From contig OX465283.1 of assembly GCA_949987705.1 (NCBI GenBank), positions 76,455,720 to 76,519,719 on the forward strand: 64,000 bases of DNA. Direction: 5' to 3'. Both the position numbers and the translations under genes were made by a program. Positions within the stretch are counted from its first letter, which is position 1. The number at the start of each line of letters is the position of its first letter. Below are positions 1 through 8,735 of the stretch, one piece after another. The notes beneath the pieces were generated by a model. That model did no database searches. It saw nothing but the letters and a program-made list of their open reading frames with translations, and was not told the DNA's origin. Origin of the DNA: Thereva unica (Eukaryota > Arthropoda > Insecta > Diptera > Therevidae).

Positions 1-324
1 TTTAGCAGGTTTGGGGTGGTAGACACCCTTTAGGGTCCAACATTTTTGTCGGACGAGTTTTGTTTCGCGCGTATCATCGCCATCTCATGCGACTATGATT
101 GGTAAAAAAACAGTATCTATAAATTTTTTGGGTACCATAAAAAGGTCGACTTTCGAGCAACGTGGTGGAAAAAAGCCGCGGTTTCAAAAATTTCCGTAGA
201 AGAAAAGTTGGCAGACTAGGTGTCCTTAATCCATACAAAAAGTTTCAAGAGAGTATGTATGAATATTTTTGTTGTACGTGGGCACTTAGTCTATAACCAC
301 GCCAAGTTGATTTCGAAGCGCTGT
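1..324. other. Unannotated A+T-rich sequence
   Basis: I see no convincing reading frame, splice pattern, inverted repeat or known element end in this stretch. Confidence 0.5.
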
Positions 325-450
325 CCTAATTGAGAGAGTTGTTTTCGAAAAGAGACCGAATGTAGGGTTTGTATATTACAACACAGACCAATGGCTGGAG
401 AAGAAACTTGCACCTCTTGAGAAGTCCCAAGCACTGCGTTACTAACTTGG
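325..450 (-). mobile_element. Relic of Jockey/CR1-like non-LTR element (3' coding part)
   Basis: The stretch matches, with many substitutions, the segment near 46634-46750 and the corresponding part of 61263-61390. The shared run goes from 'gttgt.ttcgagaagaggccgaatgta' type sequence through the 'gatggctggag' block to 'gaaatcccaagcactg'. In those copies the segment lies just downstream of the reverse transcriptase on the minus strand. Here it is about 125 bp, with no ends, tail or TSD visible, so it is an old fragment. Confidence 0.55.
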
Positions 451-1012
451 CAGTTTGTTGGAATACGAGATACGAGATCCACCGTCTCTCTATCGCCACC
501 TCTAATTGAAAGACAGTGGCTAGGATGTCCAAGCTGGACGTCCTACGAAAACTGGGGATTAAACCTCAGAAAACGCCATCCACATCTGTCTCTGCTTGGT
601 TGCTATCCTTGTACTATACGAGTCGTTAAACATTATTCAACGAATTTTGCTATCAAAGATATCTTGTAAACTGCATCATGTTTGCCAATCAGAAATAAAA
701 GCACATAAAACAACAGCGAATATTTAATTTTTAAATTCTAACATAGTTTAATCAAATATTTTTAGGGAGCTTTAATTAGCTTTAAAAAATCATAAAAAAT
801 GACACAAAAACGCAGACCAATGACAGTTACATTTGTTAGTGTGAAAAAATTCACAAAATTAAGGTTTCGATAGCGTTCTTTACATTCGTGCTAAATCAAT
901 AAAGAAAAATAATGACTAGCACAACGAAATGTGAAAATCTGTTAATCATGCGTTTATAGTTGAAGTGAAAAGCGTTTTTGCTTTAATTTAAATAAGAAAG
1001 TAATGCAAAAAT
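451..1012 (+). other. 5' flank and probable 5' UTR of the polyQ gene
   Basis: A+T-rich, with no transposon ends recognised. The start codon at 1013 is preceded by a purine-rich run (about 990-1012), and the sequence around it is AAAATATGG. A transcription start or further upstream exon cannot be located from sequence alone. Confidence 0.35.
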
Positions 1013-1786
1013 ATGGATCCAAACAAGGGTTACTGTCATAGTACACAATCATCGCACAGAGGCGAAATGGTACCGAAAGGAAAATCAGCACTAAACCTAC
1101 CATCTGGCAACTACATCAATGTTGTACCAGTGCCTATTGGTGTGCAATATCATCGTAGGAAATTAACACCGCAGGAATATCATCACCAGTAAGAGACCTA
1201 AAAAAATATTGCGTGTTTTTTTTTATTAATTTCTAAATCTATTATGTTCATTTTAGGTCACGCTTATTTTATAATCACAATGATTATGTCAGAGATAGAT
1301 GTCGAGAGGATTTCTATCCAATAGCAACAGCTGCACCTGGGATGCAATCATCCTCATCAACATCAAATCATCAGCATCAGCATCAACAGCAACAACAGCA
1401 ACAACAGCAACAGCATCAGCATCAACATCAACAGCAGCAACAACAACAACAGCATCAGCAGCATCAGCAACAACAGCAGCAGCATCAGCAGCAACAGCAG
1501 CAACAACAGCAACAGCAAACGTGTCATCAACAAGGTGATGTTATTGATCAGGCATTGAGTAGTCGAGTAGTAGCAACACAAACAACAAATTGTGATCAGG
1601 CACAAACACCTGTTCCACCTGTTCTGTATACTGTACATCGTGTTGTAACAACTGCACAAATTCAAACAGCAGGTGGCAACACATTTGCAGCATCATCAAG
1701 TGTTTCAAGTGTAGTTAGTGCTGTTCGAAATGACACAGATTGCTCGGGAGTTGGAGCAAATAGTAGCGGATTACATAGTTCACCTG
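1013..1786 (+). CDS. N-terminal part of a polyglutamine/histidine-rich host protein (two exons)
   Basis: I do not recognise the protein. Exon 1 is 1013-1188 and exon 2 is 1257-1786, separated by a 68-bp intron with donor GTAAGAG at 1189 and acceptor TTTTAG ending at 1256. Joining them keeps one open frame of 235 codons plus one base, and exon 2 ends at a strong donor GTAAGTG (1787). Residues 1-58 are not low-complexity and contain a Tyr/Val/Pro-rich stretch (GNYINVVPVPIGVQYHRR). Residues 59-88 are acidic/aromatic. About residues 97-148 are almost pure Gln with regular His, coded by mixed CAG, CAA and CAT. The tail is Ser/Thr/Val/Ala-rich. The composition fits a nuclear or transcription-related regulator, but that is inference; no DNA-binding domain is present in this part. 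The start at 1013 is the first ATG in frame with the spliced product. Further exons must lie to the right of 1787. Confidence 0.7.
1189..1256 (+). other. Intron 1 of the polyQ gene
   Basis: 68 bp. The donor is GTAAGAG; a T-rich tract precedes the acceptor TTTTAG. Without splicing, exon 1 would hit TAA at 1190; with splicing the frame continues through the Gln/His tract. The size is typical of short insect introns. Confidence 0.7.
1372..1516 (+). repeat. CAG/CAA/CAT trinucleotide tract coding polyQ/H
   Basis: About 48 consecutive CAN codons, interspersed CAG, CAA and CAT, giving glutamine runs broken by histidine. The mixed codons suggest selection for the peptide rather than a fresh pure-repeat expansion. 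The other two frames give Ala/Thr/Ser and Ser/Asn-type low-complexity peptides and are shadows. Confidence 0.85.
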
Positions 1787-2819
1787 GTAAGTGTTTCTAA
1801 AAATTTTTAATTGTGCTCTAGCATTTCGAAAAACAATATATTATATAACTTGGTATACTATATAGAGCTTTTCTTGGAGTCAATCCCATTTGATTTTGTT
1901 GTAACGCCTCGTAATATTATTGCAAGTATATCTCCTTTACATCAATGGCCTTTAAAAGATACTACTCTAATGCAATAGCTCAATCAGATTTTGAACTGTT
2001 GCTAGACGCATGTGGTATGACAGTGCATTTAATGATAGAACCGTCGACGAATAAAGGAGCTCGTTCACATAAAAAAATCAAGAAGTCCGTAATCTCTGCT
2101 TGTTGTAGTCAGGCTAAGTCTTTCAATTTTTAACTTATGAAGTAAAACCTCTCCACCTGGAGCCAACCATTAAACAAGTTCATGGTGTCTACAAAATTTG
2201 ATCCTAGTCTGGTCAATACATCTGCCTATACCTTACCCTTTAGGTTATTGTGCTCGATGCCCTCGGTAGAGTGATTCTGAACCTTCTAGCGAAGAAATAA
2301 GGCAGGCGCTGGTACTTTTGGATATAGGATTTTTGGAACAAGGGGGAGCAGACTCCAGAGCATTCAACTGACTGTAATTTGGATTCATTCATTCATTTCA
2401 TCGTAGAAAGCGCAATATATTGCTGTATCCATACGTCATCTTCACTTAGCCGACCTTGGGGCGGTGTAGACTGCCTATTGCCTGATGTAAAGACCAGGTG
2501 GTAACGATCTCGAGAATTATGTCCTTCGGTTTTATAATCTTATCCTTCGGTTTTATAATCTTATCCATAATACTACGTACTCAGAATCAATGCATTGCCT
2601 GTCAAATGATGCGCTATTTTCACCTAATCATTTCTTCTCAACGTGATGTGTCTCGGTCAAAAGCGTCTTCAGGTATACACCTCAAAATTGAGCAATTCCA
2701 GTTATGTTGACCTCCTATCTGAAGTGCTGAATCATCAGAAAAGACCACCTGCCTTGCCATGGTGATGTCTTGCTTCCCGACTAGAAATTTTTTGCTGAAC
2801 ATGGTCAAGACCCGATCAG
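1787..2819 (+). other. Presumed intron 2 of the polyQ gene, with unassigned sequence
   Basis: Starts at donor GTAAGTG. A 62-codon open frame at 1945-2133 could be an exon or an old repeat fragment. Its product resembles nothing I know, and I see no acceptor that joins it in phase. The rest, including a short TTCGGTTTTATAATCTTATCC direct duplication near 2525-2565, has no recognised feature. Confidence 0.35.
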
Positions 2820-3085
2820 GCATGCCTGATCAGGAAAGTGCAAGGCATGTAATGCAGATAACGTATCAGGACCTGATCAGGAATGCCTGATCAGGACCTG
2901 ATCAGGAATGCCCGATCAGGATCTGATCAGGAATGCCTGACCTGGACCTAATCAGGAATGCCTGATCAGGAACTGATGTGGTTCGCCTGATCAGGAACTG
3001 ATGTGGTTTTCCTGACCAGGACCTGACCAGGAACTAATGGGGTTTGCCTGATCAGGAACTGTTGTGGTTTGTTTGACCAGGATTG
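2820..3085. repeat. Tandem CCTGATCAGG-palindrome array A
   Basis: At least nine copies or near-copies of the 10-bp palindrome CCTGATCAGG occur with spacings of about 15-30 bp. The repeating phrase is roughly CCTGATCAGGAATG, or CCTGATCAGGAACTGATGTGGTTYG in the right half. There is no coding potential. The same core recurs in the array at 3900-4440, so both belong to one satellite system or one larger element. Confidence 0.8.
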
Positions 3086-3145
3086 CTCGATTTGGAATTA
3101 ATTAGACTATTCTAATCTGAAATTGTGGGGTAAAAAAGAGATAAT

Positions 3146-3249
3146 GGGTGAATTCAAAAATTCAACACTGCCAAAACACTGCACAGCAATTAGAAGTCTG
3201 TAGCTGAATTCTGCAGTGTTGCGGCAGTGTTGAATATTTGAATTCACCC
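3146..3249. mobile_element. 104-bp palindromic MITE, TSD AAT
   Basis: The ends are inverted copies of GGGTGAATTCAAA followed by WATTCAACACTGCC, so nearly the whole element folds into a hairpin. It is flanked by AAT on both sides (3143-3145 and 3250-3252). A 3-bp duplication with GGG-starting ends fits PIF/Harbinger-type MITEs. Confidence 0.7.
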
Positions 3250-3569
3250 AATATATCTATATTAATAAAAGAAAGTGTCCGCTTGTACGTACTTTCGCGC
3301 GTTGGATCCAAACAAGATAAGATAGAAATCTGATTTTTTTGTAGATGCATGGATACCCAAACATCAGGTAACTAAAGGTTTCCATTTTTCGAAATTTGAG
3401 TTATTATTACACGCTTTATATTAGCTTCACCTCTATCTTGTATCTTCTTTCTTGCATGTAAACAAATTTGGCAACTTGATTTTGACCCACTTCCGCACAA
3501 CCAATTAAAATCCAATATTTTCACCAAGGTGTATTAAAAAACTGAGAACCAAATATTTCACATAATTGT

Positions 3570-3765
3570 TTCACAGAACTTATGAAAAACACTCAAAATC
3601 CAATGTTTTCAACCAACTTCAAAAAGTAAAGCAAAATTTTTTCACACAACTTGTGAAAAACACACAAAATCCAACGTTTTTAACGAACTTAAAAAACTGA
3701 AACAAAATCTTTTCACAAAACTTATGAAAAAACACAAAATCCAATTGTTTTCACAAATACACTTC
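3570..3765. repeat. 71-bp minisatellite, about 2.7 copies
   Basis: Successive units start with TTCACARAACTTRTGAAAAA and contain CAAAATCCAA, at 3570, 3641 and 3712. The third unit is partial. Units are about 80% alike by eye. There is no open frame. Confidence 0.75.
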
Positions 3766-3899
3766 TGTTCACAGCAAAGGTAAACTCGCAACTGTCACTT
3801 GTCATTTTTAAAACAAACAAATGGAATTTACGCCTTCTTCTTTCTTGGTTTACAAAAGCTCCTTCTCCGAAAACTTTGAGTAGTTTTCGATTTTCGACC

Positions 3900-4440
3900 T
3901 CATAAAAAAGGTAATGGTAATGATGAGGATTTCCTGATCAGGACCTGACTAGGCCCCGAGTAGGAAAACCTCATGTACTTTATTTTTTCATAAAGATGAG
4001 GATTTCCTGATCAGGATCTGACTTGTTCCCGACAAGGAAAAATCTCAAATCTCAAAATCTCATGAACTGGACCTCTCTAGGTCCCGACTAGGAAAACCTC
4101 ATTATCATAAGATGAGGATTGCCTGATCAGGACCCGACCAGGTCCCGACTAGGAAAACCTCATTATCATAAGAAGAGGATTGCCTGATCAGGACCCGACC
4201 AGGTCCCGACTAGGAAAACGTCATTATCATAAGATGAGGATTGCCTGATCAGGACCCGACCAGGTCCCGACTAGGAAAACCTCATTATCATAAGATGAGG
4301 ATTGCCTGATCAGGACCCGACCAGGTCCCGACTAGGAAAACCTCATTATCATAAGATGAGGATTGCCTGATCAGGACCCGACTAGGTCCGGACTAGGAAA
4401 ACTTGGTGTGGCATGCCTTACCATTGCCTGATCAAGACCT
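3900..4440. repeat. 61-bp satellite array B with CCTGATCAGG core
   Basis: Five near-identical 61-bp units start at 4111, 4172, 4233, 4294 and 4355. Degenerate units lie upstream (about 3918 and 3995) and a decayed one at 4416-4440. Each unit holds GATGAGGATTGCCTGATCAG, then CCCGACCAGGTCCCGACTAGG, then CCTCATTATCATAA. The last phrase is nearly the reverse complement of the first (GATGAGG versus CCTCAT), so each unit can form a hairpin. Homogeneous units point to recent unequal exchange or copying. Confidence 0.85.
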
Positions 4441-5002
4441 GATATATGTTCTGGGTTTTCCTCAGCTAAATTCTAGTCGGGTTCGTGAATCATTGCTATA
4501 CCACTCAGAGGGCATATATCATGAAACGCAGTAGTCTAAACTTGCCTCCTGCCATTTGGCAAACCAAACACAACGTTGTTAATCTAGGCAAGTCTAGTGC
4601 ACAGTGATGTTTCCAAGTAGAGTTAATAGAATCTTTTAGGCATATTGTCGACCCACCGCACTATGATGTGGTAGATTTTTACCATTTATAGATACCAAAT
4701 GGATGCTTTAATTTTGTTTCTCCTAGGTGGTAATTACAAAAAATAACTAGTTCTGTGGGTTATATAACTTCTTCTATAATAACACGATTTCATACAGTTT
4801 TTCACTTAAAATACGTTATATTGCTAAACCTTTACATTTATTAATTTAACCTTTATTTTTAGCACACTGTTTCACTATTTTTATATAATTAATATTTTCC
4901 GTTTACTCGGGATTCTAGCTCCTTTCGAAAATTTTATATTTCTGTTTTTTACTTAGCCTTGGCTGACTTGGTTTTCAAGACAAGTCCCTTTGGCTAAAAT
5001 TT
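4441..5002. other. Unassigned sequence
   Basis: A+T-rich, with no coding frame, repeat or element end recognised. Confidence 0.4.
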
Positions 5003-5564
5003 GAGTTTCCGTACTCAAGTACTCTATTTTGTACTTTTTCAGTTCCTTACAACCTGAGGTTATGTCTAAATACCATGTACCAAATAAGGCCATTTTTAAC
5101 ATTAAAATTGCTTATAGCTTCAAAACTATAGGCCGTAGCATAAAAGTTGTTGAACATTATTCATTGGAACTTTCCAATTTTGTAATAAAAAAATATCAAT
5201 TAGCTACTTTTTTTTTTGGAGAAAAAGGTGGTTGAAGTTGAAATTTTAGTGAAGAAAAAAACAAAATTTTGACTTTGACGACACATAACTCTGGAAGTTG
5301 GTGGGATGAAGCCTTAACTTTTACCGTTTCACATAGGCGGGAGTATTCTGCGTAGATTGGGGCCCTATTCAAGAAAATCTCTCAAATTGTTACAAAAATA
5401 CAGGGTGATATGTAAACCTCTACCAAAAAATTTCAAACTGAATGTTTTGACATTTGACAGTAATTTTAACAGGTTTCAAAAACCATATCAAAAATTCATC
5501 TAGACAGGTTAATTGCTAACTAAAAGACGAACATTTAAAAAAATGAGTACGAGTACGGAAACTC
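5003..5564. mobile_element. 562-bp non-autonomous element with TIRs, TSD TTT
   Basis: The ends are inverted repeats of about 20 bp (GAGTTTCCGTACTC then GTACTC), flanked by TTT on both sides (5000-5002 and 5565-5567). The interior (about 5089-5440) recurs at 36178-36520 without the ends. Both copies share TACAGGGTGATATGTAAA and GCATTCTGCGTAGATTG-like blocks. The short open frame inside is not convincing as a gene. Confidence 0.65.
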
Positions 5565-5730
5565 TTTTCGGCCCATTAGAATAAATTGAATAGAAAAAAT
5601 AGTATTTTTTTGAAAAAATTAGACTTTTTGTTAAAAATTTAAAAAAAACGAAAATGAAATTTCAAAATCCGGCTAGGGGGATCGATAGGTAAATTCAAGA
5701 TGAACATTTAAAAAAAAATTTGTCAATAAC

Positions 5731-7140
5731 TTAAAAATTACGACCTCTAGAGTAATTTGGGTGGAATATCAAAAATCTCGCCACTGTGCGTCGGCCGTCG
5801 ATGCCTAAATCGATCCTAAATATTTGAACATCGGAACCTTTGCTTTGGGTTCCATCGAGGTGAACACTGACTTTCGATTCCTCTGTTGTGAGCACTTTGA
5901 TATTTAACCCGTATGACAGGGCGATGCGGGAAATGTGGTATAAGATGCTTCGTATTCGTGTTGACGAAGACGGTACTATCATCGGCGAACATTCAGTCAA
6001 GTCAGTTACGAAGTTGTTGTCGTCATATCGAACTCCGAGTCGTCCATCGAATGCTTCACGCATAATCGCGTCGATCACAGCGTTGAAAAGAAGTGGCGAA
6101 GCGACGTCTCCTTGTTGGACACCTGTTTGAATCTGGAACTGCTCGGATAAGCTGCTTCGAATACGAACGTTGCTGGTTGAGCCATTGTACGACGCTTGGA
6201 GACGTTGGATAAGCGCGTGTTCGTTTTCCAAGGCTCTCCACAAGCTGTTCCAATCGATGCAATCGAAAGCGTTTTTTAAATCGATGAAAACGACGATAGT
6301 TCGTTTGCCGCAACGAATTCTTTCTTCCTTTAGCTGACGGAGAGAGAATATTTGTTCAATGCATCCTCGGTGTGGTCTAAATCCTACTTTTTCTTTCCAG
6401 CTCTTTTGCTCTCGATGTATAATTTTTCTGCCGACGATCTTAAGGAAGCAAATACCGCGATAATGCTTACATTTCCGACCGTCGCCTTTCTTCAAAATTG
6501 GCACAACGATCGCTTTCGCTTTCTTTCACGCCGACGGAACATGATTCGAATGCAATATGGGTGTTATGGGGACGTGGAGTTGTTGTGATAATACATCTCC
6601 TTCGGCTTTGATAATATCGGTGGTTACTTGATCTATTGCCGGCGCTTTTTCATTTTACAGTAATTTTATTGCCGTCTTCATATTTGGTTTCACGACCAAA
6701 TCGACAGCTAAGCGCAGCCATACAAAACCATCAAATTGGGTGGAATTACTCCAAGGCAGCAAACCACGTATATTTAATTAAAATATAAATTGTTATAAGT
6801 TTATTGCATGCATAAATTGAGCTTTTTAATAATCGCCAAACATCTTTATCGACACGTAAAGAGACGATATCGTGTCGCCAAATGCCAATTTTTATTTATC
6901 GGCAGACGACAATGTCGACTCGAGAAACCAAATACGGCCCCTGATTCGTCCGCTGTTCGAAAAGGGCGGTTTGGGTGCTGGACATTGTGGCGGATCGTGG
7001 TTGTACAACTGGTGGAAAAACACTTTCCACCGCTGCAGGCGCCAAGGGGGAAAGGTCACTAAAGTCCCTTCCGATTTTTGTATGCATCTGTAATTTCGCT
7101 CGAACAAAATAATGGTCCGATCCGCATTGCCCATACATCT
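5731..7140 (-). pseudogene. APE-type non-LTR retrotransposon fragment, degenerate RT
   Basis: Read on the minus strand from 7140: an endonuclease end (GSDHYFVRAKLQM), then a shifted frame with the RWKVFFHQLYN linker. Next come the first RT blocks near 6600-6700 (KAPAIDQVTTDIIKAEGD), then a 257-codon frame at 6504-5731 with PILKKGDGRKCKHYRGI, the GFRPHRGCIEQIF and VVFIDLKNAFDCIDW blocks and VQQGDVASPLLFN. The YADD box is destroyed (TDLTECSPM), and several frameshifts and stops separate the pieces. The linker between endonuclease and RT is shortened. It resembles RTE-type proteins; the exact clade is not decided. Confidence 0.8.
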
Positions 7141-7475
7141 TTGAGTGTCGATTTTAAAGAGTGGGATTTTAAAACGCATTTCGCGTGTAAAATCGTGTAG
7201 TTAAAATGTGTTAATTTAACACGCCAAAAGTGTGTAAATTTAAAACACTTAATGCGTGGATTTTCACACTTTTAAGACGAAAAACGATAAAACGTTTCAA
7301 TTTATTTCGAGGGTAAAGAATATTATACACTGAGTGTGTGCGATTTTTACACCGCATTATTTTAACACGGTTTATTCCTAAAACGCAATATTTTAACACG
7401 ATTAACTGAATTTACACGCTTATGAAGCGTGTATTATGTTAAATTCACATGGAAAATACTCTGGGTTTTGCGGTG
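7141..7475 (-). mobile_element. AACACG-rich non-autonomous element, one copy
   Basis: Full of AACACG/CGTGTT and ACACTT motifs and nearly colinear, in reverse orientation, with the two halves at 13026-13310 and 14570-14742. The right end (GGGTTTTGCGGTGTAT) corresponds to the start GCACTGCAAATCCCAGAG at 13026. The left end is eroded. There is no coding potential. Confidence 0.65.
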
Positions 7476-8340
7476 TATTCCCTAGTGTTTGTGGTCTTCA
7501 CATCCTGGAAGTGGGAACACCCTAGGACCTATTGTCAGCACATTGACCGCCAGTAATAATCTTCTTAGAAAATACTAAGGTTAACCGTGGTTTACTATGG
7601 AAAACTTTTCTCGTTCAAAAACTCCTTGGTTAATTACAGCATAACCACGAGCATAACTTTTTGTCGTTCAAAAACTTCCGCGGGAGTATGGTGAGCGATA
7701 GTTAAGAAGATGAAGAATAAATACAACTCTCTGACAGTTGTTTTAATGTTAGGCAATAAACAAAACAAAGTGCGATTTTTGAAATTATTACAAATAAATA
7801 AATAATGGTCACATACGAAATAATTGAAGCAAATAGCGGAGACTGTTTTCTGGAAAAAAAATTTGCATTTTCTTTAATTCGTAGTTAACCGCGGTGCGTT
7901 CAAAAACCTCCATGGTTAAATATAAACTTTCGTGGTTAAGTGAAGTGACAGCATAACCACTGCTTACTTCGGGGTTTACTATAGTATGGTTTTTTAACTC
8001 GCTCTTGGCTTCCTTCGTGAGTATTACGCCAACGCCACTTTAACGGTTTTTGGTTTATTTCATGCCAAAATATAAGAAGGACTCACCTTTAGGGTTGTTA
8101 TGGTTCTCTGCATCGTGTTGTGACGTAAAAGGACTATGTTTTTTTGTTCGGATAAATAAACAGGATTCGGTCTTGGCCTCTCGTAACTGATCCCTGATTT
8201 CCTATATTTTGTAAGGTTCTTAATAAAACGACATTCACACAAAAAAATTATTTACATAAAATTTTTTTTTTAAAATACCATGCTTTTAAAACAAACTAAA
8301 AAGTTTAAAATAATTTCTCCTAGCTCCATACAGATTTAGA
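7476..8340. other. Unassigned region with GTTCAAAAAC / GGTTAA motifs
   Basis: The phrases GTTCAAAAACT and GGTTAA recur between about 7570 and 7990 (near 7613, 7669 and 7897), which suggests an old MITE, but I could not define ends or a duplication. 7991-8340 shows nothing recognisable. Confidence 0.35.
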
Positions 8341-8735
8341 ACCTAATACATATTCCTAACACGGTGTTGTGAAAAAATGTTAATCCGCTCTCTAGATATG
8401 GCCGCCATGGATCTAACGGTATATTGAGTATATTGTATCGCTTATTGTATTTTAAAATTGTATTCTACTTTTGATACCCTTTCATTTGATACCCATGTCT
8501 ACCCAGGGAGTTGTGAAGAAAATATGATTAGCCTTCTTGAGACGGCCGTCTTGGATCTTACGTGTATTGAGTATACCATATTGTATTGTCATCGGACCTA
8601 AGCTGTGTGCAAAATTTCAGCATAATCGGATAACCGGAAGTATGCGAAAAATCAATTGCAAAACTTGTACCGGACAAACAGACAGACAAGAAAGCGAGCT
8701 AATAAAAACGTTTTAACAAACTGCCCTGATTACAC
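8341..8735. repeat. 145-bp direct repeat plus GACAGACA tail
   Basis: A block beginning GTTGTGAARAAAATRT at 8364 recurs at 8509 with the same order (GGCCGYC.TGGATCT, TATTGAGTATA). It is followed by 'aaaatttcagcataatcggat' type sequence and ACAAACAGACAGACAAG. The layout, tandem units then a GACAGACA-rich end, parallels 25378-26011. This suggests one class of Helitron-like or similar non-autonomous element, without proof. Confidence 0.5.

Noticed and set aside
1363..1665. Minus-strand 100-codon frame rich in Leu/Met over the CAG tract
   Set aside because: It is the complement of the polyQ codons; CTG/TTG reads as Leu. The plus-strand frame has splice signals and non-repetitive flanks.
2820..4440. 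CRISPR-like repeat-spacer array
   Set aside because: Units are contiguous tandem repeats without unique spacers, in a clearly eukaryotic context.
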